This document shows positions 22,694 to 33,891 of a stretch of 64,000 bases of DNA, one piece after another. Below the pieces are notes generated by a model. The model searched no databases. It saw nothing but the letters and a program-made list of their open reading frames with translations, and had not been told where the DNA came from. The position numbers and the translations under genes were made by a program. Location of the stretch: assembly GCA_004335835.1 (NCBI GenBank), contig RWJK01001533.1, forward strand, positions 2,759-66,758, written 5' to 3'. The stretch is from Scenedesmus sp. ARA3. Its lineage: Eukaryota; Chlorophyta; Chlorophyceae; Sphaeropleales; Scenedesmaceae. Position 1 is the first letter of the stretch, and the number at the start of each line of letters is the position of its first letter.

Positions 22694-23950
22694 TGCTGGT
22701 CCTGCAGATCAGCCCGCATATCCTCATCCACTGGCGGCCAGATGCAGCCAACTTCAAGGCCTTCCTAGTCAGGCCGGCCCCCAAAAGCGCGCGTGTTACG
22801 CCAGGCGTCAACATGACAGTGCTGCCGTCCATCGCCGATCAGGTGGGTCATGTTCTAACACTGTTATTTTATAGCAATGTTATATCATTTGCAGCTTTAA
22901 GGCCTTCCTAGTCAGGCCGGCCCCCAAGGGCGCACGTGTTACGCCAGGCGTCAACATGACAGTGCTGCCCTCCATCGCCGATCAGGTGTGGCATGTTATA
23001 ACAGCGTGATAACAACGTAGTCACATTTATGGCAATTGGGCGGCTGGTTGGTGCCAGTGGCAGCATGGCTGCCGGAATGCAATTGATGTTGCTGCCGATT
23101 AGGCAGGGCATGCTGTAATAATGTTATGAAAACGGCGTTAACGGTAGCTTTCTACATTATCAGTTGTGCCTCTGTAGCTCACATGTTTTTCACACTGCTG
23201 CCTGCTGTTGACTGCTATGCCCTGCAGGCCACCATGGCGCCAATGGTCAATATCTGGCACACCACGCTGGGCGATGACAGCGACATGTCAGAGTTCCTGT
23301 GCCCACAAGTGGTGAGCAGCAGGAGCAGCAGCAGCAGCAGCAGCAGCATGCACATAAGCGGCATATAAGCAGCAGCAGCATGCACACTGGCAGCCGCACC
23401 TGCAGCCAGCAGCCAGCAGCCAGCAGCCAGCCAGCCGGCTGTGTTTGGTGTGCGTGTCTCAGGGGCCTCTCTTCCACTATCACAGGTAGCAGCAGGCACG
23501 GCAAGCGACAGCCGGCCAGCCCCCAGCTTGGCATTCTGTGCATCCGCATACCTTGAGACCTCAAATCAGCTGGCTTTTCTCAAGGTTTAGTTGTCTCTTC
23601 AGCATCTGATAGTGAACCAAGGATTGATGGTGCACCTGCTTTTTGCGTTGTTTAGACTGACGGCTCTTTGAAGGCTGCGTGGGCCTCCAAGTAGCAGGCC
23701 CCCAAGATTTCGCTAATGGTTACTACTGCGGGGTTTATTGTTGTTGCTGATGTGCAGACTGACGGCTCTGTGAAGGCTGCGTGGGCCTCTAAGTGACAAG
23801 CACCTGATGGATTGCTAAGGATTGGTGATGCCTGCTGTTTGTCATGCCTGCCGTGTGTTTGTTGTGCAGACTGACGGCTCTGTGAAGGCTGCGTGGGCCT
23901 CAGTGAAGGGCGAGCGCGTGGCCAATGTGACCGGCCCCACCAACAAGTGA

Positions 23951-23991
<41 letters not shown>

Positions 23992-25318
23992 CCATGGCAT
24001 GCTCTAGTCAGCAACGACATTGCCGCAGCAGCACAGTCCAAGGTGCTGCCCAGCATGCAGAGCAGTTGGCTGCTTAAGTTTGTGTTGCATTGGCAAGGTT
24101 GACCAGGTTGTGGCCAAAACAAAACACAAGCCGGCACGTGATTGAACCACATGTCACGTGGCCTGTTACTGTGATGGTGTGTTACATCTTGTTACTGACA
24201 ACCCTGCTGCTTGTGTATTGCTGCTCCTGCCGTTGCAGTCTGGCGGCCTCCGAGTGCGACGAGCACTGCGCGTGGAACGACCGCCGAGTGTTCAACGGCA
24301 CAGCACAGGTACAACAGATAATCAACCAGCAGCAGCTGCTGCATTGCAACTTGTGTCTCCATGTGTTGTTCTAGCAGCAGTTGCCGCAGAACATGCTGCA
24401 TGCAGCACTGCTGGGAGGACATGAGCTGCTACCTGCCTCTGCTAGCAGCTGGAGTGCAGGTGACTGATAAACCCCCTGTCCCGCCTGCCGTCTTTTGCTG
24501 GCTCGCACTTCAACATTTGATCCTTCTACACCACCCTCGTCACCTTGCAGGATGCTGAGTTCACGATTGAGTTCGAGCAGCTGGCCGGCTGGATCTCTGA
24601 TGTGAAGCGCGCGTTTTGAGTGCACATGATCTCAACCCTGTCGCGCCTGCCCCTTCCTGCCTTGCCTGCACTGCAAACCACTCTCATCACCATGCAGGAT
24701 GCTGAGTTCACGATTGAGTTCGAGCAGCTGGCCGGCTGGATTGCTGACGTGAAGCGCGCGTTTGACGTGGAGCTGCGGGAGGGGGGCAAGGCCAAGTACC
24801 GCTGCCTGGGCCTGGGCTACATGTGGTGAGTCATGTTTAGGGTTCAGTGGTTTATGCCGATCAATGAATGCAGTGGGTTATGCAGATCATTAAATGCAGT
24901 GGTTTATGCAGATCATTCAATGAGTACTGGTGCCGTGTGGCGAAGTGCTGCTGCCTGGGCCCTGGGCAACATGTGGTCAGTGATGGCTGTCGATGGTGGT
25001 GTTGAGGTGCATTCCTGCAAGGGTGTAGGGGTTGGTGTCGAGTGTTGCACCCTGGCTGCGACAAGTTGATTAGAAAAAAATTGTTGCATATAGTAGTGTT
25101 GCTCACATGAGCATGGTTGTATAGGCATTGTTTACAATGAATGAAGTAGGAATTCTTGGTAGCGTGTAACAATTTCACTCAACCTGTGCTTGATTGTGGT
25201 AACAGTTGTTTGGTCTGTACAGTTGTATAAGAACGAATTGAGTTGTGCTGTGCCTGATGCTCCAGCTGATGTATGCGACTTCTCCGCCACCACAGACGGC
25301 AGTAGCCAAGGTTGGCTC

Positions 25319-25368
<50 letters not shown>

Positions 25369-27039
25369 AGGATTCGCTTCGGGCAGGGCTATGATGGCAT
25401 CACCGCCACCACCAGTGGCATGAAGCGGCCCGTGTATGTGCAGTCCACCTGGATGCGCTCTCGCGTGGGACCCCTGTACCAGATGAGGTGAGGGCTTCAC
25501 AAAAATCGAAGCCATGCTTACTATCAACATGTGATTTGTCTCTTGTCTGCGGCTGCTGCACCAGGTGATGTAGGGCTCCTTGCAAACAGGGATGTGTGTC
25601 TGCTGTTGCCCACGTGTGTCGATCATGTATCACATGTGCCGCAGTGATGTGTGCTACCCTTGGACTTGAGGACAGCCCTGACCAGGGTTCATCACGCAGC
25701 ACCGGTGGCCGCAAATGTGTGCTGATCTCTGATAGCAACAACCCGATTCACTTGGCAGGATGCTCACACTGCCGATGCTGCTGCTGCTTCTGCTGCTGCT
25801 GCTGCTGCAGGTACCAGTTTGTGCTGGACTTGATCGAGGAGCTCACGCTGTGCAAGTACAAGGGCAGGCCTCACTGGGTGGGTGGTGCTAAAGTTGCAAC
25901 AGTATCACAGCAAGCAGGTTTGAACTGCTGATGAAGCAGTGAAAGCCAGTCGGCAATTTCCCCTAATCAAAAGTACAACGGCAGGCCTCACTGGGTGGGT
26001 GGCGCTGGCCACACAGACACTATTTGAAACACCAGGATCGTTCATGACAGTACACTAGATGCTTTGCAGCGCTGCCGAGTGATGCAGTGCAGCGTGTCTT
26101 TGATACTGTTTATAACACATGGGGCAGTCAACCCACCCTCACTTCATGTTTCACCAAATTTGATGTGATGTGAAGGTGCACGTGACTGGCTGGGCAAGAA
26201 GCTTGACGGCACAATCAGGCTTCTGCGGCGTCCAGGGTTTGTTTTGTTGTAGCCTGACATAGCCTGACAGCTTGGCTGCTGCTGTCCCTGCGCCTGTTGC
26301 GCTGAACATTGCCATCTCCAGGTCAAAATTGCAAGAGGGGGTAGAGATAGAGTAGCTACATGGCAGGGCGTTTCACCGCACCTTCCTGCACCCTCGGTGT
26401 CTTCAGTTGGTCACGTGTGACTCGCACTTGAAACCACTGCTGCCGCCGCTTTCTGTTGCTGCAGGGCAAGAACTTTGACCGCACCTTTACACACCCCAAG
26501 TGCCCCGTTGCGCCGCTGTACCCCAAATTTGGCCAGCTGCTGGCCCTCAGCAAGCAGCACGACCCAGCAGGCATGTTCAAAACAAAGCTCTTTGACCGGA
26601 TGGTCAACCAGGGCAAGTTTGACCTGACTCCGCGCTGCAGGTGAGCTGGCGCACACATTTCAAATGGTTGATATTTTTGCAGCAAGCACAGGTTTGCAGC
26701 GGCAGCTTCAGTCATAACAGTGGCGGTGCTTACAGGCAATCGGAGCTCACAAAAACAAGAACAGCGGCAAAAAGGCAAACTGCTGCCATACTGTTAGTAG
26801 TGCTGAGCAGACAGCGTCATGTCTGCACCTGTCTAACCTGCTGCTCGCTGCTGTGGTCTTTGATGTCCTGCAGCGCCCTCAACAAGTGCTATTGCAGTGC
26901 TGATGTCCATTGTGCGGCAGGCCACAAGTGTGTGCCCTCTCTGGCTTTCCCAGGCTACAAACTGTGCAAGGCTGCCATGAAGAATGAGCCAGGCTCCATC
27001 CTGCCTGAGATGCTCATGGCAGCTGTCAACGCTGTTTAG
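20342..27039 (+). CDS. Plant-type L-gulonolactone oxidase-like FAD oxidoreductase, secreted
   Basis: Thirteen exons: 20342-20405, 20706-21052, 21639-21740, 21988-22299, 22708-22842, 23228-23311, 23870-23946, 24239-24308, 24698-24825, 25371-25487, 25811-25877, 26465-26640, 26874-27039 (614 residues plus stop, all phases consistent). Residues 1-25 form a signal peptide (MRTTQQ, then LLVVLALFAVVTG). An FAD-binding PCMH-type domain follows, with SAHGSG at about 190-195 where plant homologues have GAHGSS. The ALO-type C-terminal domain contains HWGK (500-503), the signature of aldonolactone oxidases. The Cys-rich tail (CALNKCYCSADVHC then a C-x-P-G-like end) matches the plant GulLO tail. Family members oxidise L-gulono- or related aldono-lactones toward ascorbate, or make H2O2 outside the plasma membrane. 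Substrate cannot be told from sequence. An assembly gap lies in intron 4, and several introns hold partial exon copies. Confidence 0.85.
21391..21738 (+). repeat. Three-copy echo of oxidase exon 3 (two 5' partial copies plus the real exon)
   Basis: Copies of the exon start (LAV.KQKYT.RVGAGM) lie near 21396-21467 and 21529-21590, with the complete exon at 21639-21740. The copies lead into CTG tracts instead of a donor, so only the last forms a complete exon. The second copy keeps a CAG acceptor; in the first it reads CAAG. Codons differ slightly among copies, so they are diverged and not simple assembly duplicates. Confidence 0.85.
22515..22701 (+). repeat. (CTG)n tract interrupted by an assembly gap
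   Basis: A CTG run from about 22516 enters 50 Ns at 22573-22622 and resumes to about 22699 with occasional CTT. It lies in intron 4 of the oxidase gene, just before the exon 5 acceptor at 22707. The 50-N length looks like a default gap size, so the real repeat length is unknown. ORFs called through it (polyQ, polyA, polyL) are artefacts. Confidence 0.9.
22893..22985 (+). repeat. 3' echo of oxidase exon 5
   Basis: A near-identical copy of the last roughly 90 bases of exon 5 (FKAFLVRPAP.. to SIADQ) with its donor, placed downstream of the exon. It follows TTTGCAG, so it might be spliceable, but starting at that AG it would duplicate about 30 residues and shift phase. I treat it as a non-functional tandem copy. 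Confidence 0.8.
23655..23800 (+). repeat. Two 5' echoes of oxidase exon 7
   Basis: Copies of the exon 7 start (AG acceptor, then TDGSVKAAWAS) lie at about 23655-23697 and 23757-23798, upstream of the real exon at 23870. Both run into a TAG or TGA soon after the homology ends, so using them would truncate the protein. Confidence 0.8.
24546..24620 (+). repeat. 5' echo of oxidase exon 9
   Basis: A copy of the CAG acceptor and first roughly 70 bases of exon 9 (DAEFTIEFEQLAGWI), ending in TGA at the point where the real exon continues as FDVELREGG. It lies upstream of exon 9 at 24698. The surrounding intron text (CACC.TCGTCACC / CTCATCACC before the acceptor) is also duplicated. Confidence 0.8.
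25320..25370 (+). repeat. (CTG)16 tract abutting the oxidase exon 10 acceptor
   Basis: About 16 CTG units run straight into the CAG acceptor at 25370, so the repeat itself occupies the polypyrimidine-tract position. Confidence 0.9.
25967..26007 (+). repeat. 3' echo of oxidase exon 11
   Basis: A short copy of the end of exon 11 (KYNGRPHW) with the same GTGGGT donor and following bases, about 90 nt downstream of the real junction at 25877. Confidence 0.75.
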
Positions 27040-29767
27040 AGGTTTGAATTGTGTTATAACACGCTTGCGCAGTTACGCAAACTGCTTGCTGCATCAGGCC
27101 CTGAAGAGGCTTGGCAGAGCCAGCAGCATAGCGTTACATATGCTCGATACCTTTTGTGCATCTTTACAATATACGAGAAAGGATGGTTACATGTGGGTCC
27201 TGGCAGCATCTTAGATGGTACGAGGCACAGCAGTATGAACCCATATATGCACCTGCATGTTGTTGCTGGATGGCCAGCAAGCAGCGGTGGAGTGTTACTG
27301 GCAGCAGCTGCTGCTTGGATGATGCGTGCTTGTTTGCGTCTTGGAAACGTGCTTTTGTCATTGTCAGAGCCTCAGTCTGTTGTGGGCGCGTGCTTTTTAC
27401 TGCTGCATCCATTGCTGTACTTGAGTGTAGCCAGCGCCTGTCATTTAACGCAGGCGGCAGTGACAGCACACTTGCGAGCAACAGAGAGACTTGGTGGCTG
27501 GCTGCTAGCAGATATGGCACGGATCTGGTGTCCATGCACACTGTGTGCACAGCTGTCATATAGGCATAGACAGCCAGCAGGAGGCCAGCAGGACTGGCGG
27601 CGGCCAGCAGCATGGTGCACAGCAGTTATCTTGTGGGCGGATTGAGGTTTACCAGCAATGCTGTTTGCTTGGAATGTTTGTCGTATCACACACAGGTGAT
27701 GGATTTTGCTCACCCCCGGCTATGTACAGCACGTGCTGGCATGGTGCTGCAAGACTGTTGCAGGTGTTGGGCTTCCTATTGCATGAGGTTGTAGCTCATG
27801 CACGCAGGTTTTGCCGGCAGAGGGGTGTTCGTGCGTGCTTTTGCCGTGACGTGCATGCACTGTACGCCAAACCTATGTTGATTGTTGCACCATCAGCTCA
27901 GGCTGAAGCCTGCTGATCAGCTCTTTGCATATGTTCACAGAAGGTACTGGTTCACTGAACATTGGTTCAGCTGCTGATCCCTGTATCTAACCCTGTAGGC
28001 TCATTGAGGTTCTGTAGTGCTGGCTCCTGCCTGGAGCCGCTCTGCGGCAGTGTCAACGTGCAATATTGCTTTTCTGCTGCGTGAGACCATTCCGCAGCTG
28101 CTCATCAATGTAGTTAGTGAACGTGTACACACAACCTGCTTCCAGGCAAATGGCATTGCGAGCAGAAGTGAAAGAACAGTGGGTTACACACACCAACCAG
28201 CAACACAAAGGTCACAGGCTGCAACTGCCGTAGGAAGCAGCTGCATGCACAGCCCGATCTGTGCACGCCACACGCACTAGTGCAGTGTGCCAACGCCAGC
28301 AATAGAGCTAGCACAAAAGGCCGCAATAAGCTCCTTAAAGACAGGCACATGCACATGCTGCGCCAGCCCGTACTGGCTGTCATCATCTGCTCGTCTCCAA
28401 AAAGACCTGTGATAGTAACCAGAGCACATGCCAAAAGCAACAAGAGGCAAGCAGACGGCATTTGATGGCGAGAACGCCCTTGACACAGTCATGCATCAAC
28501 CCGGCACCTGCCAGATGCCAACATCTCATTGCAAAAACAGACAGCTTGCTGCTGTTTGCATCGATTTCTGCCAGAGTCGGTCTGCCATGCCCGTGGCGTC
28601 CGACTACAGCACTGCTATTTCAGCAGCGCAAATGCTCAGCAGGCATTGGAGCTAAGGGCCACAAAAAAACATGCAAGCCAAACAAACTTACAAGCGCGAA
28701 CCCTGCCTGCTATGCTGCCTGTGCTTTTGATGGAATTGCGCAAAAGCACCAACCTATATCCGCAACATAACAGAGCCTGATGCTACATTGCCCCTGATCT
28801 ACTCCTGATGCTACATCCACACACTACATCAGCAGGCACCCTGCACCCCTGCAACCTGCAAAACCCAAGCCTTGGCTGCCAGCAAGTGTACAGCTCCACT
28901 GCTGAGCAGCTCTTGCAATCAAATCATGCACGGCAGGAGCCCCCCACCCCTCCTGCCCTGCAACCCCGCCCTGTAGTACAGGCTGATACAGCACTGGAAA
29001 GTACACATGGAACACCGAAAACCCCTTGCAGAGCAACCTCTGCCAACGAACAAGGCAATGCATTGTCGCTGTTGCCATGCCATGCAAAACCACGATTTGG
29101 TGTAACACCCACCCTGAAGCCCTAGCTGCCATCAGCAGCTGGTGCATATGTACAGGACTCTGCTGTCGTTTGAGGTCACATGCAGGTGCACTTATTGGTT
29201 GTATAACAGACACAGCATGACGCGCTGCTGCTGCTGCTCTGAGCAGTCAACACGCACACCAGGACACTTTGTGATATGCCCAAGCATACCACACAGGGCA
29301 CTTGAAGGCAAAGCAGCTTAGCCTTGCTGCAGTGTGCTTTATGCACTCCGTCACAAATACACACTCATGTGTGCTGCTTCACTTTGCAGACACACAACTG
29401 GCAACATATATGTCAACCACAAACACCGACGCAGAGTGCAGCCGCTGCAGAATGCTGCAGCAGCTGCTGTGCTGCAACACAGACACCAACAGCTCAAACT
29501 TACACTCCCGACTATAAGCTTTGCAACCAGCACTCAGCGTTCAGCCAAACCAGTCTTGCCGCAAAAAGAATGAGTAATGGCATAGGGATGCTGAGCACAA
29601 AGCACACGCAGGCATGCCTGCAGACTTCCTGCAGGCATGCAGCAAATCATGCTGCTGCTGCTGCTGCTGTTCAACACCAGCCCTTGTGCAGTTGCCGGTG
29701 TACAGATCATCATTCAAATGCCAGACAGCCAGCTGCCAAGCAATCCACTTACAGCACAGCCACAGCA
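27040..29767. other. Gene-free interval between two convergent genes
   Basis: No exon here can be supported. The plus strand is G/T-rich from the oxidase stop to about 28120, then A/C-rich to 29767. This matches two 3' UTRs or transcribed tails meeting head-on: the plus-strand oxidase on the left and the minus-strand gene on the right. Short ORFs here show no family resemblance. Confidence 0.5.
29749..29753 (-). terminator. TGTAA signal just after the 29768 stop (minus strand)
   Basis: TTACA on the plus strand reads TGTAA on the minus strand, 15 nt past the stop. It is unusually close for a poly(A) signal; others of the same sense lie near 29500 and 28690. Confidence 0.3.
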
Positions 29768-30766
29768 CTACACCAGCCAGGACGCCTGGAACTGCTGCTG
29801 CAGCGAAGGGCCCTGGCACACGCGGTTCAAGCTGTAGTGTGTGCAGTGGCAGCCAGCGCCGCCACCATGATGCTGACTCAGCTGCATCGTCTTCAGCAGG
29901 TAGCAGCCCTGCAAGCTGTCCTGCAAGTCCCGCGTCTGCACCACAAGGCCATAGAAGGCCAGCTTCGACTCGCTGCTGCACTTACTGCTGCTGCTGCTGC
30001 TGCTGTGGCTGCTGCGATGTTGGTGCTGGTGGGAATGGCCATCGCCATTGCAGCAGTCTCCAAACTTGCCAGACATCATCTCGTCTGCTTCTACCTGGTC
30101 GTAGCTGCAGGTTGCAGCACTCTGGCTGCTGCTGCTGCTGCTGCCGTGGGGGCAGTTGTGGCATGGCTGACCACGAACCTGACTGACCACACACGGCTGC
30201 TGCTCTGACACCACAGGGTGAACCAGGATGATTGCATCATGATCGCTTCCTGCTGCTGCTGCTGCTGGCTGCTGGTTGAGGTGCTTGCGCTGCACATGCT
30301 CCCAGCCAAGGCTGAGCTCTGCAGGATCTATCCGGATGAGCTGCATCTGCAGCAGCGGCCTAGCAGTGACCTTCAAAATGAAGGGGGCACCATCCAGCTG
30401 CTTGACTACTGTCTGCACCATGGCTTCAAACCACATCTGAGACCAGCGCTGCATGTTGCTGCTGCTGCTGCTGTTGGGGCTCAGGACTAGGCCAGCGCTG
30501 CTGCTGGGCTGGGCGCTGCGCAGCAGCGCGTAGCTGGCAAGGTCATTGCTGTTGCTGGGTGCTGACTCAACCACAGCAAGCGAACTCCTGCAGGGCACAC
30601 GGTGCGCAGGGTACAAGCGGGTAAATAACATTTGCTGTGGTGAATCGTGTGCAAGCGTGGAGACAGCGACTGTGTGGCCCATGTGGCGCCGTAGGTGCGC
30701 TGACAAGCACATGATGACACAGCCATCTCCTGTATGCATCACATGACCAGCAGGCTTGAGAAGCAT
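29768..30766 (-). CDS. Uncharacterised algal/plant protein with Cys-rich C-terminal motif and ...SWLV end
   Basis: A single open frame of 332 codons. The N-terminal third is low in recognisable features. A central conserved-looking block reads FILKVTARPLLQMQLIRIDP then ELSLGWEHVQRKH. After a His/Ser/Gln-rich low-complexity stretch (HSHQHQHRSSHSS) comes LAFYGLVVQTRDLQDSLQGC, then YLLKTMQL, a CHCTHYSLNRVC cysteine motif and QFQASWLV at the end. The block order and the Cys motif remind me of the plant/algal family of unknown function DUF7148, but I cannot confirm that. The ATG at 30766 is the longest start. An acceptor-like CCCTGCAG around 30590 leaves open that the true N-terminus comes from an upstream exon. 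The C-terminal half is the more reliable part. Confidence 0.6.
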   Translation of the reverse strand: MLLKPAGHVMHTGDGCVIMCLSAHLRRHMGHTVAVSTLAHDSPQQMLFTRLYPAHRVPCRSSLAVVESAPSNSNDLASYALLRSAQPSSSAGLVLSPNSSSSSNMQRWSQMWFEAMVQTVVKQLDGAPFILKVTARPLLQMQLIRIDPAELSLGWEHVQRKHLNQQPAAAAAGSDHDAIILVHPVVSEQQPCVVSQVRGQPCHNCPHGSSSSSSQSAATCSYDQVEADEMMSGKFGDCCNGDGHSHQHQHRSSHSSSSSSSKCSSESKLAFYGLVVQTRDLQDSLQGCYLLKTMQLSQHHGGGAGCHCTHYSLNRVCQGPSLQQQFQASWLV

Positions 30767-32280
30767 CGCTGTTTGTGGCTCAGAACACTGAAATCAACGA
30801 AGTTTGGTACCCGTCAGCCCCTCAACCAGACTACTCACGAGCTTGCAGAGGTCCGGATGCGCAGCGCTGCTGCAGCAGCTGCTGATGGTGGGCGTGCAAG
30901 CAACACTCCGTTGCTTGACATACTAGCACCACTAGCCTTGCAAGGAACCCTAAGAGAGCTCCGCATGTGGCTGAAAGCATGCATCGCTGGATGCAGTGGA
31001 GGGAAGCTCAGCGATGCCGCGTCTATGGTGAAACGAACACAGCAAGGTTCAGCACCCTGCCAAACGACGAATTCGCTCTATGTCAGCCACACAGAAAAGG
31101 CAAAGCTTGCGCTCGACTGGCTCTTTGCAATTATGAACTGTTCTGCTCAGCACAGTGTGCAAGTAGTGTTGCAGTGTTCCAATTGAAGCTAGGTGAGCAA
31201 GTTCGTGACGAATTTATGGAATGGATGCATCTAAGACTGCCACTCGCTGGACTTGCACCGGCCTGTTGCCAGAGCGTGTTGCCTGTGTGCTTGGCACACG
31301 CCCCTTGTGTCACCGTGACACTGTCACGTAGCGTAACGACACCCCCGCCTAGATCCTCTGACCCTTCAAATTACCTCCGTAGTTAACTGCAAAATACTGT
31401 GTTGTCTGCCATGCCCCGTTTGTTTACCGCTGAGCATGTTGACTGATCCAGTGCTTTAGTCACTGTGACTAGGGCTCGGCGGGTTGCCTGATGCTGGTGC
31501 ATGAGCTGTTTACAGCAACAAGACACGTGCGAAAATAGTATGGATCGTAAACACATTCAACGGCTGGAACCAACTGTGTCCTGTCGCCCATGTGGTACTG
31601 CTATGCTACAGCACCAGGTGCAAGCATACCACTCAGGCTGTCACCACGTCAAACGCCACCACACCCACTATCTCACAGCCAAGGGCCCGTCACGGCGTGC
31701 CTGCCCCATCCGCGCGAGCCGACTGGCTCCCATAATGCCAGCATAGATCATGCACGACAAGTATGTTGCATGAGGGGTTGCCCTTCAGGAGAAGCCACCG
31801 CTGGCACCAAATGGGTGGGAGTGACTCCGTTACCACTCACCACCGCTGGTAGCGTGTGGCGACCACCCAGACTCGCATGAGCGTTTGCCAACCAGTGGCA
31901 ACCCAGATGCAGACAGAGGACCATACCAGCACATATGCCGGCAACACCCCCCACCCCCTCCCCAGCTAGCACATGATTGCACTGAACAATTGGCCATGCA
32001 AGTTGAAGTCTTCCACGTGCAGCGCAGTGACTGCATGTGGGCCGCAGCTGATCTGAATCACATCAGTAACATGCTGTATAAAAGCACCTGAGCTTGTTAT
32101 CCAACAGCTATGGCCAACCTGCCAACGAATCTCGCATTCAAACGTGCAAGCAGGCGCAAGTGTGTGAAAACACCAACTAGCTATAATCACACTGCTGCTG
32201 CTGCTGCTGCTGCTGCTGCCGCTGCTCCTGTGAAGCCTTACAGCTTCAACACACCGCCCTGCCAGCCGCCAGCCGCCGCC
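30767..32280. other. Interval between the 29768-30766 gene and SNRNP27
   Basis: No coding exon is supportable. The right part (about 31900-32280) is A/C-rich on the plus strand and carries TTACA at 32238, fitting the 3' UTR of minus-strand SNRNP27. A (CTG)n run lies at about 32192-32219. The left part should contain the promoter of the upstream-facing unknown gene. Confidence 0.45.
32238..32242 (-). terminator. TGTAA signal downstream of SNRNP27
   Basis: TTACA on the plus strand reads TGTAA in the sense of SNRNP27, about 40 nt after its stop. It is the first such motif after the COA6-SNRNP27 pair. Confidence 0.45.
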
Positions 32281-33849
32281 TCAATCCCTGATAACCTTCT
32301 CATTCGTGCGCTCCGCAGGCAGCGGCCTGTTGAAGCCGCCGCGGCGGTTCATGTACTGCCGAGCAGTACGCTTGCTCTTTATCTTTATGCCGCTCGCATT
32401 CGCTGACTCATCCTCCACATGCTTGCCCTGCGTGCTGTCAAAAGTGAAGGGAATGCCCATCATTTGCATCATGCGCAGCTCCTCGGCTGTCAACTCAGCA
32501 CCAAAGTTTGGCCCTCCATCTGCTTCTTCCCCTGCTGCGTCTGCATCTGCTGCTGCGCTGCCATTCGCATGCGCGCCATCAGCACCCCGCGTGCTGCCGC
32601 TGCGGCCGCGCTTGCTGCCGGGAGAGCGGCTCCTGCTGCGGCTGCGGCTGCGCTTGCGGCGATCACGCTCACGCTCGCGCTGTTCGCGCTCCCGTTCACG
32701 CTCTAACTCCCGCCTACGCTTGCGCTCCCGCTCCTCCCGCTCCTCGCGCTCCCTGTCTGCTGCGTCCCACTCCATCTCCCGTTCTCGCTCACGCAGCCTG
32801 TCCCGCTCGCTGCGCTTGTCGGCTTTATCTGGCAACACTGCTGCAGCTGCCTCATCTGGTGGCGGCGGGAAGAACGCTGCGGCCGGCTCTGCAGCTGGCG
32901 GTGGTGGCAGTGCTACTGCTGCTGCTGGGCGGCTGCTGTCACGCTCGCTGCGGCGCTCCCTGCTGCGAGACCTGCACGGGTGGCAGCATGTGCGCGCAGC
33001 AGAAGCAGCAGCAGGAGCAGGCAGCAGCTGTTCAGGCCACGGCACTCAGCCTATTCACGCAAAACACAATGCCCTGTTCCATGCGCTGCCTTCCAATCAT
33101 TTGCGACACAGTCGAAGCCACCTCTGTCATTGCGAAGGAGACACACAGCCAGCGTCAAACTCACTTGCCTAATGTCTTGTAAGCAGAGTGTGCAGCACCT
33201 GCAGACTCTGCTGGAGCAAACTTGCTGCCACCGAATCCGTGCACTGATGCTGCTGCTGCACCGCTGCCGGCCTGCGCCTCACCTGCGCCTGCGATCTCCC
33301 CGCTCCTTTTCACGCTCCCTGTCCCTGGAGCGAGACCGGCTGCGCTCGGGGCGGCGCTCATCGCGCCTGCTGCGGTCTCTGTCCCGCTCCCTGTCCCTGC
33401 AGGGACAGGGAGCAGCACAATGCAGCAGTTGAAGGGCCATGCGTGAGGAAAAGCGTGAAGGCAGTAGTGCATGGGGGAAGCAATGCAGTGCAGTGCGCTG
33501 TGATGACAGGATTGCACACATGTGGCGGCAGTGCAGTACCATGGATAGATAGCACTATGGGCATACAAAAAATACGATAATTGAGCATAGCAGTGGCACC
33601 AGGCTAACAGCGCAGCAGCTCCCTCCCACAGCACACGGACGCCCTACCAAACAGCACGTACACATGAGAGCAAGCCAAGAGCAGCACCCACCTATCCCTA
33701 TCTCTGTCCCGGTCTCTCTCCTTGCAATCTCTGTCTTTGTCCTTGTCGCCCCTGCTGCTGCGCTCCCTGTCCCTGTCCCTTTCCCTTTCCCGCTCCCTGC
33801 TTCTGTGGCCACCCGCTTCCTCAGGTTCACGGCTGTCCCCACGCCCCAT
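32281..33849 (-). CDS. SNRNP27: U4/U6.U5 tri-snRNP 27 kDa protein (SNRNP27)
   Basis: Exons 33849-33692, 33396-33283 and 32971-32281 join in frame to 320 codons plus stop. Most of the protein is an RS/RE/RD-rich domain, a hallmark of splicing factors. The C-terminus carries the family signature: [20 protein letters not shown], then [20 protein letters not shown] (about 289-308). That tail binds near the U6 ACAGA/5' splice site region in the tri-snRNP. The human protein is about 155 residues, so this one is roughly doubled by RS expansion and an Ala/Pro-rich linker, plus a short extra tail after FNRPL. The ATG at 33849 has a strong context (GCCATGG). It begins only 42 nt after the COA6 stop, in the same frame. 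The intron 1 acceptor lies inside a 28-bp perfect palindrome. Confidence 0.93.
33386..33413. repeat. 28-bp perfect palindrome across a SNRNP27 3' splice site
   Basis: Bases 33386-33413 are a perfect inverted repeat with no spacer, centred on CTGCAG. The minus-strand acceptor of SNRNP27 exon 2 falls in its middle, and the arms read GCTCCCTGTCCCTG. In the pre-mRNA the end of the intron can pair with the start of the exon. Confidence 0.9.
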
Positions 33850-33891
33850 GGCTGCTACTGCTGCTGCTGCTGCCTTTTGATCTACAGCTGT

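Noticed and set aside
22474..22874. polyQ, polyS and polyA ORFs across the N gap
   Set aside because: They are translations of an intronic CTG tract and unknown bases.
32306..33172. 288-codon plus-strand ORF
   Set aside because: It is the antisense of the SNRNP27 RS-domain exon; the minus strand gives the conserved protein.
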